Shown here: positions 18,401 through 27,183 of the stretch, one piece after another | Position numbering within the stretch: position 1 is the stretch's first letter | How the letters are laid out: each line of letters begins with the position of its first letter | Assembly (NCBI GenBank): GCA_049509515.1 | Contig: JBEKZV010000005.1 | Span: 62,001-126,000 of the forward strand | Direction of reading: 5' to 3' | Length of the DNA: 64,000 bases | Source: JBEKCP01 sp049509515 | GTDB taxonomy: Bacteria; Planctomycetota; Planctomycetia; Pirellulales; Thermoguttaceae | The notes under the pieces: generated by a model | What the model saw: only the letters and a program-made list of their open reading frames with translations | Told to the model about the DNA's origin: nothing | The model's database searches: none | Position numbers and translations under genes: made by a program

Positions 18401-20821
18401 TCACTTGTTCAAGACTTCGTCGAGATTCATCAACTGGTTGGCCAGCATGGTCCAGGCGGCCAAGGTCGCGGCGTCGAGCGCCGGATCGGCCTTCGACTCG
18501 CCCACCGCCAGCAACGCCTTGGCTTCCTGCGGATGCGCCCGGTAGAACCCGAGCAGCTTGTCGAGCGTCGCCGCCGCCGACTGGCTTTCCTCGGGCCGGA
18601 AGGGGCGGAGGAGCAGCCGCCGGACGACGAAATCGAGACGGCTCTCGCCGGCCGGTCCGCCGTCTTTCAAGGCGGTCTGGGCCAGGCGCCGCGCGGCCTC
18701 GACGAATTGCGGATCGTTCAGCGTGACCAGCGCCTGCAGCGGCGTGTCGGTCCGCTCGCGGCGGACCGTGCAGGTTTCGCGGCTGGGGGCGTTGAGGATG
18801 TCCATCGCAGCCGGCGGGGCGGCCCGCTTCCAAAACGTGTACATGCTGCGGCGGTAGAGGTTCTCCCCCTCGTCGCGGCGGTAGATGCGGGTGTTGCTCT
18901 CCATCATGGCCACGGCGTCCCACACGCCGTCGGGCTGGTACGGCTTCACGCTCGGCCCGCCGATCTTCGGCACCAGCAGCCCGCTGGCGGCCAGGGCGTA
19001 GTCGCGGACCATCTCGGCATCCATGCGGAACCGCGGCCCGCGCGACAGCAGGCGGTTCTGCGGGTCCTTCTCCAGTTTCTCCGGCGTGGCCGCGGAAGCC
19101 TGGCGGTAGGCGGCGCTGGTGACCAACAGCCGGAACAGCTTCTTCACGTCCCAGCCCGACTCGCGGAACTCGACCGCCAGCCAATCGAGCAATTCGGGAT
19201 GCGAGGGCATCTCGCAGTTGACGCCGAAATCCTCGGCGGTCCGCACCAGGCCCGTGCCGAAGACTTCCTGCCAGCAGCGGTTCACCGCCACGCGGGCGGT
19301 AAGCGGCTGCTCGGGGCGGAGCAGCCAGCGCGCGAAGCCCAGCCGGTTCTTCGGCAAGTCGGCGGGCATGGGCGGGAGCATCGCCGGCGTCTCGGCGCCG
19401 ACCTGCTCGCGGCGCTTATCGTACTCGCCGCGGTAGAGCACGAACGCCCGGGCGGGCTCGTTCCGCTCTTGCACCACGTAGGCCGCGGTCCCCCGCGATT
19501 GCACGGCCTTCTGCTCCTGCTCCAACGCCGCAACGCGGGCCGCCAGCGACTTGTCAGGGTCGGCCGGAGCGGTCTTCTTCCGCTCTTCCACCTGCCGGCG
19601 GGCGTCGGCCAGCTCCTTCACCAGCGCCGGCCAGCGGTCCCGGTCGGCGGCCGCGGGCAGGAACAGGGTCGGCGGCGTGTCCTTCACGTTGCCGTCCATC
19701 GCGGCCTGCGTGGTGTTGTTGAAGAACGCCGACATCTGGTAGAACTCTTTCTGAGTGAGCGGGTCGAACTTGTGGTCGTGGCACACCGCGCACCCGGCCG
19801 TCAGCCCCAGCCACACCCGGGCCGTCGTTTCCGTGCGGTCGCGGGCGTAGAGCACCAGGTATTCCTCGTTGATGGCCCCGCCTTCGTTGGTGGTGATGTT
19901 GCAGCGGTTGAACCCGCTGGCGACGCGCTGCTGGGGCGTCGCCTCGGGCAGCAGGTCGCCCGCGAGCTGCTCGATCGTGAAGCGGTCGAACGGCAGGTTG
20001 CGGTTGAAGGCGTCGATCACCCAGTCGCGATAGGCCCATATCTCGCGGTAGTTGTCGAAATGGATGCCGTGCGTGTCGGCGTAGCGTGCGGCGTCGAGCC
20101 AGTAGCGGGCGCGGTGTTCGCCCCAGCGCTGCGAGGCCAGCAGCCGGTCGGCGAGATTCTCGCAGGCCGCCGGCGACGGGTCGTTGACGAAGGCTTCGAC
20201 CTCGGCCGGCGTGGGCGGCAGGCCGGTCAGATCGAGACTCAATCGCCGGGCGAGCGTGCGGCGGTCGGCCTCCGCCGCAGGCTGCAGGCCGTGCTGTTCG
20301 AGCGCCGCCAGGACGAAGGCGTCGATGGGGTTCCTGGCCCAGGCCGGATTCTTCACCGGCGGCGGCGGCGGACGCAGCGGCGCGATCAACGACCAGTGCG
20401 GCTGATACTCCGCGCCGGCGGCGATCCACCGCCGCAGGAGGTCCTTCTGCGACGCGGTCAGCGTCTTGTGCGACGCCGGAGGGGGCATGCGGTCGGCCGG
20501 ATCGTCGGCAAACACCTTGTTGACCAGCTCGCTCTCGTCCGGCTTGCCCGGCACGATGGCCCCGATCTTCAGCGCCGATTCGCGGCGATCGAGCCGCAGC
20601 CCCGCTTTGCGCGAGGCGCTGTCGGGGCCGTGGCACGGGAAGCAGTTCACCGTGAAGATCGGACGAATGTCGCGGTTGAAGAGGATCGCGTCGGCGGCCG
20701 CAACGCCGGAAACCGAGATCAGCGTCAGGCACAGGACGGCCAAGCCGGAGAAGAATCCCGTCGCCGTGGCCCGGCAGCAGCCGGCGGGTGGCGGCAAGGT
20801 CACACGATTAGACCGGTTCAT
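18401..20821 (-). CDS. Planctomycete cytochrome C / DUF1549 / DUF1553 protein
   Basis: 806 residues from ATG 20821, preceded by GGAGGGG. After the signal sequence there is a heme-c domain: NRDIRPIFTVNCFPCHGPD (CxxCH), with MPPP as the probable methionine-ligand region (DRMPPPASHKTL). Then come the DUF1549 (NPIDAFVLAALEQHGL, LSLDLTGLPPTPAEV, RWGEHRARYWLDAARYADTHG) and DUF1553 domains (LPKNRLGFARWLL, NRCWQEVFGTGLV, FRMDAEMVRDYALAASGLL). Such proteins are abundant and nearly specific to Planctomycetes and relatives. They are presumed to be periplasmic redox proteins acting with DUF1501 partners. It lies 48 bases downstream of the small monoheme gene, in the same operon. Confidence 0.95.
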   Translation of the reverse strand: MNRSNRVTLPPPAGCCRATATGFFSGLAVLCLTLISVSGVAAADAILFNRDIRPIFTVNCFPCHGPDSASRKAGLRLDRRESALKIGAIVPGKPDESELVNKVFADDPADRMPPPASHKTLTASQKDLLRRWIAAGAEYQPHWSLIAPLRPPPPPVKNPAWARNPIDAFVLAALEQHGLQPAAEADRRTLARRLSLDLTGLPPTPAEVEAFVNDPSPAACENLADRLLASQRWGEHRARYWLDAARYADTHGIHFDNYREIWAYRDWVIDAFNRNLPFDRFTIEQLAGDLLPEATPQQRVASGFNRCNITTNEGGAINEEYLVLYARDRTETTARVWLGLTAGCAVCHDHKFDPLTQKEFYQMSAFFNNTTQAAMDGNVKDTPPTLFLPAAADRDRWPALVKELADARRQVEERKKTAPADPDKSLAARVAALEQEQKAVQSRGTAAYVVQERNEPARAFVLYRGEYDKRREQVGAETPAMLPPMPADLPKNRLGFARWLLRPEQPLTARVAVNRCWQEVFGTGLVRTAEDFGVNCEMPSHPELLDWLAVEFRESGWDVKKLFRLLVTSAAYRQASAATPEKLEKDPQNRLLSRGPRFRMDAEMVRDYALAASGLLVPKIGGPSVKPYQPDGVWDAVAMMESNTRIYRRDEGENLYRRSMYTFWKRAAPPAAMDILNAPSRETCTVRRERTDTPLQALVTLNDPQFVEAARRLAQTALKDGGPAGESRLDFVVRRLLLRPFRPEESQSAAATLDKLLGFYRAHPQEAKALLAVGESKADPALDAATLAAWTMLANQLMNLDEVLNK

Positions 20822-20869
20822 CGTGTCTGCCCCCTCCATCTCGCTCAGGGGAACCGCGACGCATGGCGC

Positions 20870-21280
20870 CTATTTCGTAATCGCCGCGGGCAGCTTCCCT
20901 CGGCGGATCAACTCGCCGAAGGTGGGCGAGTTGGGATCGTCAGGATTGCTCTTCATGCCGGCCACCTTGTCCAGGGCATCCTGGATCTTCTGCTTGTTCT
21001 TCACGTCGGTCGCGCGTTTGAGGAATTTGGCCAACGCCTGCCCGTAGGCGTTGCGGTTCGTCCGCTCGTCGCCCACGTGGCAGAGATTGCAGCCGGCGTC
21101 GAGGAACGCTTCGCGGAAGGCGCCGTCCTTGGGGTCGTCGCTGTCGGCCTTGACGTACTTCGCGCGGAAGCCCTCGCGAAACGCCTTGTCGGCGCCGGCC
21201 GGACCGGCACTTATCACCACGAGCCCTGCGGCAATCAACACGGCAACGCCGACCGAGGGGAATGCGTACTTCTTGCTCAT
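20870..21280 (-). CDS. Small exported monoheme c-type cytochrome-like protein
   Basis: 136 residues from ATG 21280, with GGAGAGG eight bases upstream. It has a signal peptide (FPSVGVAVLIAAGLVVISAGPAGA). The mature part is Lys/Asp-rich and has one heme-c attachment site (AGCNLCHVGD, CxxCH) near residue 70. No clear distal methionine motif is seen, although a late Met (KVAGMKSNPDDP) might serve. It is the first gene of the cluster with DUF1549/DUF1553 and DUF1501, and may pass electrons to them. The assignment to a named cytochrome family is not possible by eye. Confidence 0.8.
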   Translation of the reverse strand: MSKKYAFPSVGVAVLIAAGLVVISAGPAGADKAFREGFRAKYVKADSDDPKDGAFREAFLDAGCNLCHVGDERTNRNAYGQALAKFLKRATDVKNKQKIQDALDKVAGMKSNPDDPNSPTFGELIRRGKLPAAITK

Positions 21281-21339
21281 GGAAAACACCTCTCCATAAC
21301 TAATAACCCCGTACTCGCTGGGAGTCAAGGGGTTACGGG

Positions 21340-21460
21340 ATTTGAGGATTTGGTCTGAAATCACTGGCCGGATTCCAACGCATCCGGCACCGGGCACCAC
21401 GCGTAGCACGGTCGGTGTGCCGCCCGCCAGCGGCACACGGAGTGTGCCGGATACATGGGC
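21340..21460. repeat. Degenerate GGCACAC palindrome with conserved flank
   Basis: Between two minus-strand genes. 21381-21454 is a degenerate member of the ATCCGGCAC..GTGCCGGAT family, with GGGCACCACGCGTAGCACGG in place of the left inner arm. The flank GGATTTGGTCTGAAATCAC and CGGATTCCA before it recurs next to the copy at 40671 (TTTGGTCTGAAATTAC, CGGATTCCA). The mobile or repeated unit is therefore longer than the palindrome itself. Confidence 0.75.
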
Positions 21461-21495
21461 ATCCGCGACGTTCCAGCGGCGCCGGGGCGCTCGGG

Positions 21496-23892
21496 TCAAC
21501 TGCCGCCGCAGGCTGCCGGAGCCGCCCGCGCGGCGAATTCCCCGTGTTCCGTGCGGGCGATGATCTCGTCCTGCAATTCGGGCGACAGGTCGCAGAAGTA
21601 GTCGCTGTAGCCGGCCACGCGGACGATCAGGCCGCGGTAGGCATCGGGGCAGGCCTGCGCCTTGCGGAGGGTCTCGGCCTGGACCACGTTGAATTGCACG
21701 TGATGCCCATCCATCTTGAAGTAGCCCCGCACGAGCTGGGCGAGGTGCTCGATGCCCTTCTCGTCCCGGAGCAGCTCGGGCGTGAACTTCATGTTCAACA
21801 GCGCGCCGCCCGTCTTGATCTGGTCCATCTTGGCTGCGGAGCGGACGACCGCCGTCGGGCCGTTGCGATCGGCGCCCTGGACGGGCGAGATGCCCTCGGA
21901 GAGCGGCAGGCCCGCCTTGCGCCCGCCGGGCATCGCCCCGGTCACCGAGCCGAAATAGACGTGGCAGGTCGTCGGCAGCATCTCGACGCGGTAGCGGCCC
22001 CCCTTGGAATTGGGCCGCCCGTCCAGCTCCTCGAAGCAGGCGGTGAAGGCCCGCGCCATCAGCTCGTCGGCCTGATCGTCGTCGTTGCCGTACTTGGGCG
22101 TCTTGTGCAGGGCCCGCTGCCGGAGCTCCTCGTGGCCGGCGAAATCCGCGTCGAGGGCCGCGACAAAATCCGCCAGCGAGATGACGCGCTCGTGGTACAC
22201 CAGTTCCCGAACGGCCGCCAGGCTGTCGGTCAGGCTGCCGATGCCGACGAACTGGACGTAGCTGTTGTTATAGCGGGCCCCGCCGGCATTGTAATCCTTG
22301 CCCTTGGCGGTGCAGTCGTCGATCAAAACGGAAAGGAAGGGGGCCGGCATCTCGGCGGCATACATCTGCTCGATGAGTTGATTGCCGCGGAGCTTGACAT
22401 CCAGGAAATATCGCAGTTGGCCGCGGAATGCCGCGTCGACATCGGCGAAGTTCGTCAGCGACTCGGGCCGGCCCGTGGGCGGGCCGAGCCGCTTGCCGCT
22501 CCGCGGGTCGATGCCGTCGTGCAGGGCCAGCTCCAGGACCTTCACCAGGTTGAAGTACCCGGTGAGGATGAAGGCTTCTTTGCCAAACGCCCCGGTCTCG
22601 ACACAGCCGCTGCACCCGCCGGCCCGGGCGTCTTCGAGCGTCTTTCCCTGGCGGAGCTGCTCGGCCACGACGGCGTCGGCGTTGAAGATCGAAGGAAAGC
22701 CGTAGCCCTTGCGAATGACGCGGAGGGCCGTCTTCAGGAGCGCCTCGGGCGTTTTCCGCGAAAGCTGCAGGTTGCTGCTGGGCTGCAGGAGGTGCAACTC
22801 GTCGACCACCTCCAGCAGGAGGTAGGACAGCTCGTTGGAGCCGTCCGAGCCGTCCGGCCGGAGGCCGCCCAGATTGATGTTCGCGAAATCGGTGTAGGTG
22901 CCGCTTTCCTCGGCCGTCACGCCCACCTTGGCCGGCGCCGTGTGGTTGTTGAACTTGATGAAGAACGCCTCCAGCAGCTCCCGGGCCGACTCCCGCGTCA
23001 GCGTCCCGTCGGCCAGGCCGCGCTCGTAGAACGGCAAGAGGTGCTGATCGAGGTGGCCGGGGCTCAGCGAATCCCAGCCGTTGAGTTCCGTAATCACCGC
23101 CAGGTGGCAGAACCAGTACGCCTGGAGGGCTTCGTGGAAATCCCGCGGCGCGTGGGCCGGCACCCGGGTGCAGACGGCGGCGATCTTCTCGAGCTCCGCC
23201 CGGCGGACCGGGTCCGGCTCCGCGGCGGCCTGTTCCAGGGCCAGCGCCGCGTGCCGCTGGGCGAAGCGGATCGCCGCGTCGCAGGAGATCCGCATCGCCC
23301 GAAGCTGCTCGCGCTTGGCGTAGGCCGCCGGGTCGGCCAGGAAATCCAGTGCGGCGTCGGCCCGATCGATTCGCTCTTGGAACTCCAGCAGCCCCCGGTC
23401 GTAGAGCTTGCCGTCCAACACGGTATGGCCCGGGGCCCGCTGCTCCATGAACTCCGTGAACATCCCGGCCTCGTAAGCGTCTTTCCACTCGGGGGCGACG
23501 GCGGCGAAGATCTTGTCGCGCATGCTGCGGCCCCGCCAGTAGGGGATGATCTTCTCCCGGTAGACCCGGAGGCACTCGTCGGAGACGGCGTAGCTGGTCT
23601 TGGGCCGCGAGTTGAGTATTTGCAGGTCCTGCCGGCTGTGGCAGGTCAGCTCGGGATAAGTGGGGACCGCCTTGGGCCGCGGCCCCCGCTCGCCGACGAT
23701 CAGTTCCCCCGGGCCGAGGTACAACGTCTTGTGCTCGCAGAGGTGCATGAACGAGCGGGCCCGCATCACCGGGACCGAGAACTTCCCGTCGTTGGCCTGA
23801 TAGAAGTCGGTCAACAGGCTCGCCCGTTGGTGCGAAATCGAGGGCGAGGCGAGGAGGCTTTCCTCGCGCAGTTTGGCGGTGCGCGGCGTCAT
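21496..23892 (-). CDS. hypD: Glycyl radical enzyme, probable trans-4-hydroxy-L-proline dehydratase
   Basis: 798 residues, full length for glycyl radical dehydratases. The radical loop RVAGYSD places the glycyl radical at Gly761. The catalytic loop GGCSGCVETG gives Cys430 and Glu432, the Cys-Val-Glu arrangement of the dehydratase branch rather than the Cys-Cys of pyruvate formate-lyase. Long stretches (EAGMFTEFMEQRAPGHTV, TYTDFANIN, KTPKYGNDDDQADE, MLPTTCHVYFG) agree with my memory of clostridial HypD, which dehydrates trans-4-hydroxyproline to pyrroline-5-carboxylate under anoxia. AGGAGG lies seven bases before ATG 23892. The activase gene ends only 3 bases upstream, so the two form an operon. 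The usual partner proC is not next to it. Substrate assignment is inference from similarity. The enzyme is oxygen sensitive, so an anaerobic lifestyle phase is implied. Confidence 0.85.
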   Translation of the reverse strand: MTPRTAKLREESLLASPSISHQRASLLTDFYQANDGKFSVPVMRARSFMHLCEHKTLYLGPGELIVGERGPRPKAVPTYPELTCHSRQDLQILNSRPKTSYAVSDECLRVYREKIIPYWRGRSMRDKIFAAVAPEWKDAYEAGMFTEFMEQRAPGHTVLDGKLYDRGLLEFQERIDRADAALDFLADPAAYAKREQLRAMRISCDAAIRFAQRHAALALEQAAAEPDPVRRAELEKIAAVCTRVPAHAPRDFHEALQAYWFCHLAVITELNGWDSLSPGHLDQHLLPFYERGLADGTLTRESARELLEAFFIKFNNHTAPAKVGVTAEESGTYTDFANINLGGLRPDGSDGSNELSYLLLEVVDELHLLQPSSNLQLSRKTPEALLKTALRVIRKGYGFPSIFNADAVVAEQLRQGKTLEDARAGGCSGCVETGAFGKEAFILTGYFNLVKVLELALHDGIDPRSGKRLGPPTGRPESLTNFADVDAAFRGQLRYFLDVKLRGNQLIEQMYAAEMPAPFLSVLIDDCTAKGKDYNAGGARYNNSYVQFVGIGSLTDSLAAVRELVYHERVISLADFVAALDADFAGHEELRQRALHKTPKYGNDDDQADELMARAFTACFEELDGRPNSKGGRYRVEMLPTTCHVYFGSVTGAMPGGRKAGLPLSEGISPVQGADRNGPTAVVRSAAKMDQIKTGGALLNMKFTPELLRDEKGIEHLAQLVRGYFKMDGHHVQFNVVQAETLRKAQACPDAYRGLIVRVAGYSDYFCDLSPELQDEIIARTEHGEFAARAAPAACGGS

Positions 23893-23895
23893 GGC

Positions 23896-24840
23896 TCAAC
23901 CTCCTGAAATGACCGGCACGCCCAGGTTTTGCAGCCTGGCGGCCGTTTGTTCGACAAGTTCCGCCGGCGGCGTCACGAGGGCGTCGCCGGGATACGCCTT
24001 GCCCAATCGCCGGAACTTCGCGGCCCCCGTGGCGTGATACGGCAAGAGGTTCACCTGCCGCACGCCGGGGACCGAGGCCGCCAGGCGCACGACGTCTTCA
24101 AGGTCGCCGGGGCCGTCGTTGACGCCGGGCACCAACGGCATCCGCACCCAGATGTTCCCGTGTACCTGCCCCAAGGCGTGCAAGTTCTCCAGGATCGACC
24201 GGTTGGAGACGCCCGTGTACCGGCGATGCCGCTGGTCGTCGAGGATCTTCAGGTCGTAGAGGAACAAGTCGGCCGAGCGGGCCGCGGCGAGCAGATCCTC
24301 TTGCCGCGCGTAGCCCGACGTGTCGACGGCCGTGTGGATCTCGCGGTCCCGGCAGGCCGCGAGCAGGGCCATGAGGAACTCCGGCTGCATGAGGGGCTCG
24401 CCGCCGGAGAACGTCGCGCCGCCCCCGGAGTCTTCGTAGAACACGCGGTCGCGGAGGATCTCGGCCAGGACCTCGGCGGCGGTCATGCGGCGGCCGGCGA
24501 GGCGCCGGGCCTCCGCAGGGCACGTCCGGGCACACGCCCCGCAGCGGACGCACCTCGGCGACTCGTCCTCCCAGCGGCCCTCTTGCCCGATCGGCCCGGC
24601 GGCGTCCGCCGGACAGCCCTCGCGGCAGCGGTCGCAGGCGATGCAGCGGGCCGGGCTGAGCAGGATTTCCGGCCCCGGGTCCATCCCTTCCGGATTGTGG
24701 CACCAGATGCACCGCAGCGGACAGCCCTTCAGGAAGACGGTGGTCCGGATCCCCGGCCCGTCGTCGAGCGAGTACCGCTGGATGTTGAAGACCAGTCCGC
24801 TGTGCATGGGGCAAGGCTCTCGACTCGCCGCTGCCGGCAT
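23896..24840 (-). CDS. Glycyl radical enzyme activase (radical SAM, HypE/PflA type)
   Basis: 314 residues. The radical-SAM cluster motif is KGCPLRCIWC (CxxxCxxC). It is followed by an inserted ferredoxin-like region with two CxxCxxC groups (CIACDRCREGC and CVRCGACARTC), typical of activases for dehydratase-type glycyl radical enzymes. Other family marks are DDGPGIRTTVFLKGC, the GGEP motif (FSGGEPLMQPEF), YDLK and LLPYH. It abstracts hydrogen from the glycine (Gly761) of the enzyme encoded 3 bases downstream, using SAM and a 4Fe-4S cluster. GAGAGG sits 4 bases before ATG 24840. ATG 24807 (MHSGLVFN) is the alternative and is closer to the usual family start. Placing the activase first may ensure it is present when the enzyme is made. 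Confidence 0.92.
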   Translation of the reverse strand: MPAAASREPCPMHSGLVFNIQRYSLDDGPGIRTTVFLKGCPLRCIWCHNPEGMDPGPEILLSPARCIACDRCREGCPADAAGPIGQEGRWEDESPRCVRCGACARTCPAEARRLAGRRMTAAEVLAEILRDRVFYEDSGGGATFSGGEPLMQPEFLMALLAACRDREIHTAVDTSGYARQEDLLAAARSADLFLYDLKILDDQRHRRYTGVSNRSILENLHALGQVHGNIWVRMPLVPGVNDGPGDLEDVVRLAASVPGVRQVNLLPYHATGAAKFRRLGKAYPGDALVTPPAELVEQTAARLQNLGVPVISGG

Positions 24841-25823
24841 AATGCCTCTCTGCCATCATAAGGCGGCGGCCGTGACGCGGCAAGGCGGCCGAACTGTAGC
24901 CGGCGCCGGGCACCATGCTCGCATGGTCGGTGTGCCGGATTCCGCACACGGCGAGGGTGTGAATCTTTGTAGGGTGGGTCGAGCGGAGCGAGCCCCACCA
25001 CACGAATTCGCCCGAAAAATGGTGGGGCTCGCCGACCATGCCGACCATGCTGCGCATGGTGCCCGGCGGTGCCCGTCGACCCACCCTACATCTCTCGTTC
25101 CCACCGGGCACCATGCGGAGCGTGGTCGGCGTGGGAACGAGATTGACGGGCCCGGCCTCTCTCCGCCGCGCGAACAGGTCCGGCCGCACTGCGAGCGGGG
25201 CCAGGGCGGGATGCGGGTGTTGGCCAGCGCCTTTGCGATTTTCCAATTGCTTGCTGCTCTCCGCCCCCCTCATCCGGTTTAGGCAGCCAACGGTTCCCTT
25301 GGCCCGCTGGGTCGGCTGGGCGGGGACCCTGACGACCGGGTGCGGCCGCGGGGCGGGCAGGGGGTCGCCCGCCGCGTCTCCGCGTGCCCGGGTCCCCGTG
25401 TCTCGATGCTGCGGGGCCGGCTCGGGGCGGGGCATTTTCCGCCGCTTGGCGGCGGGCCCTTTCGGCCCGCGGGCCTTGCCGACCGCCGGCCTGTTCCTCG
25501 TTGCCCGCCGGGTTTTGGGCTTGCTTTTCACGCCCTCCATGATAGCGGATAGTGGACGTGTGTTCAATAGCGGGAATCGGGCCAGTTTGCGGGCGGAAGG
25601 GGATTGGCAACCAGCCGCCTTGGCGCCCCGCGAGGGACCGCTATATTGGGGGCGACGGGGGTTGGCCTCGCACCGCCTTGACAGAGATTTGAGACCCTCG
25701 ACCCCATTTGCACGCCCACCATTTTCAGGCCACCGCAACGCAAATTGCCAAAACTAGTATTGTGTCTCGAATTTCCGAATTTCGCGAGCGTGGCCCCAGC
25801 ATGGCGTAAAGAAGGGCAGCATC
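24841..25823. other. Repeat-rich intergenic region
   Basis: These 983 bases hold at least three short repeat elements: a partial GGCACC..GGTGTGCC palindrome at 24897-24960, a GTAGGGTGGGTCGA element at 24971-25089, and an inverted pair TCTCGTTCCCAC / GTGGGAACGAGA at 25093-25142. On the minus strand a Lys/Arg/Pro-rich frame can be read from ATG 25551. It has no ribosome site or natural end, so I do not call it. The last 200 bases, AT-richer than the surroundings, should contain the promoter for the gene at 25824. Confidence 0.6.
24971..25089. repeat. MITE-like palindrome, copy 2 of GGGTGGGTCGA family
   Basis: The 14-base ends GTAGGGTGGGTCGA (24971-24984) and TCGACCCACCCTAC (25076-25089) are perfect reverse complements. 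The interior has the same GAGCCCCACCA / TGGTGGGGCTC core as the copy within the glycosyltransferase gene at 2304-2401, in opposite orientation. It also has an extra CCGACCATG pair not found there. No coding capacity, so any movement would depend on proteins encoded elsewhere. Confidence 0.85.
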
Positions 25824-26732
25824 GTGGTTAAGGTCTCGCTTATGTCGGGGGACGGCAGGCTGGCGGAACTCGGAGAGGTGAAGCCCAGCGAGGCGGTAGG
25901 GATGTTCCTGTCGCACCCCTGGCAGACAGAGGTCCGTCGCGCGGGCGAAATCGACGCTGAGGGCGCGGCTTTGGGATGGCCTGAGATGATCTTCACCTCG
26001 CCCTCAGGCCACCTAATCGCGACCGCAACGGCGGCGGATAGGTTCGACGTCGAGGTCTGCGTTCCTCGAAAGGGCAGGCTGGTCGCTTTGCTCCTGGGGG
26101 ACAAGTCCCACGCGATGAGGTCGATACCGGCCGCCCACGTGGGCGAGGTGATCCGCATTTTCTCCGAAGGCACCGGCACGTCGGCCGACATAAGTGGTTC
26201 GCGCCCGGTAAATAGGGCGGGCGCCAGTGAGCCAAGGCGGATCGGTCAACAAGCCGCCGATAGCGACCACACGAAGCGATTTGGGAACACCGTATCGCAA
26301 CTGCGTCCCGGCCTGACGCTGATGCTGGCCACAGGCGTCGCCATCAGCATTCCATTGGCCGTGGCTGCGTCGGTCCGTGGCGTCCTGGCCCAAAGTTGGG
26401 CGTTCGCGATCGCGCCCGCCGTCACCCTGCCGACGATCTTCGCGTTATTCACTGCTCCGACGCTCGCCGAGAGCGTCAGAACCGGTGGGGGGAGGGTGAC
26501 GCACCTCTTGTTTGGGCGACTCGTCTTGTCCGATTATCCGCTCGCAGACTTCGAGAGCATCCAAAGGGTCGGAGGCGAAAGGAGGGGGATGTGGGCGGCT
26601 TTGATCTTTTTCAGGGGAGGGCGTGTCATGCGATTGTTCGGCGCTGGCGACAGTGTGTTGGATGCGCTGGAACGGGAGCTAGAGGCCGCGAAAGGTAGGG
26701 GCGGCGAGGGTGGGGAAGGGTCGGGGGCATGA
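25824..26732 (+). CDS. Uncharacterised membrane protein
   Basis: 302 residues, beginning with GTG 25824, preceded by GAAGGG at seven bases. ATG 25842 is the alternative. The first 120 residues are soluble and acidic, with no motif I recognise. Residues about 155-215 form two hydrophobic segments (LTLMLATGVAISIPLAVAA and WAFAIAPAVTLPTIFALF) separated by a short loop. The C-terminal 80 residues are soluble and end in a Gly/Glu-rich tail. Codon use is less GC-biased than in the neighbours (many third-position A and T), which could mean recent acquisition. The stop codon is part of a perfect 22-base inverted repeat. Neighbours give no functional hint. Confidence 0.75.
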   Translation: MVKVSLMSGDGRLAELGEVKPSEAVGMFLSHPWQTEVRRAGEIDAEGAALGWPEMIFTSPSGHLIATATAADRFDVEVCVPRKGRLVALLLGDKSHAMRSIPAAHVGEVIRIFSEGTGTSADISGSRPVNRAGASEPRRIGQQAADSDHTKRFGNTVSQLRPGLTLMLATGVAISIPLAVAASVRGVLAQSWAFAIAPAVTLPTIFALFTAPTLAESVRTGGGRVTHLLFGRLVLSDYPLADFESIQRVGGERRGMWAALIFFRGGRVMRLFGAGDSVLDALERELEAAKGRGGEGGEGSGA

Positions 26733-26788
26733 AACGGACCGGGTGGCCCCGGGCGGGAAACCGGCCGGGGCCACCCGGTCCGTTTCAT
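26729..26788 (+). terminator. Perfect 22-bp hairpin overlapping the stop codon
   Basis: Positions 26729-26750 and 26767-26788 are exact reverse complements with a 16-base loop. The TGA of the upstream gene (26730-26732) lies in the left arm. The right side ends in TTTCATCC, with no long T run, so it may be a weak intrinsic terminator, an RNA-stability hairpin, or a bidirectional signal. Confidence 0.7.
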
Positions 26789-27183
26789 CCGCCCTTTCAT
26801 GCCCCGCTAATCGTGCTCATGGGGGCACCCTGCGTGTTTCGTTGAGGGGCGCCCGGGGGCGGCAGCAGCGAGCGCCCACCCCAAGAAATCTAACAGCCGT
26901 CAGGCGTTGAGTCAATCTGCGCCTGGTCTCGTGTGCGGCAAGGTTTTCCGGCGGACGATTCACGGCGGCGAGAACGGCCGTTCGACCCGTGCTGAAGCAC
27001 GGGCCTACTACCGCCTTCGGCGGAAATGCCCGTGAACGGGCATGCCAATGCCTGGAACATTGAAGGCACCCGGAGCGCGGTTGCGTTCCCACCTATTCCC
27101 TTCGCAGACATTATGGCATAATCGAGACGCTGGCGCGCGGCAATGAGCGCTGAACCGCAAGGGAGCATTGCAGGACCGTGGTA
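26789..27183. other. Intergenic region with small hairpins
   Basis: No gene is supported. Three compact hairpins occur in succession: CCCGTGCT-GA-AGCACGGG (26986-27003), CCGCC-TTC-GGCGG (27011-27023) and GCCCGT-GA-ACGGGC (27028-27041). They look like members of the same kind of dispersed palindromic repeat seen elsewhere in the window. A CATAAT sequence at 27117-27122 could be a -10 element for the serine dehydratase gene, but no good -35 is present. Confidence 0.5.

Noticed and set aside
24098..25738. Long basic minus-strand frame beginning near MEGVKSKPKTRRATRNRP at 25551
   Set aside because: The first 80 codons look histone-like, but there is no ribosome site. The frame passes through two repeat elements and then antisense-like into the activase gene with no natural end.
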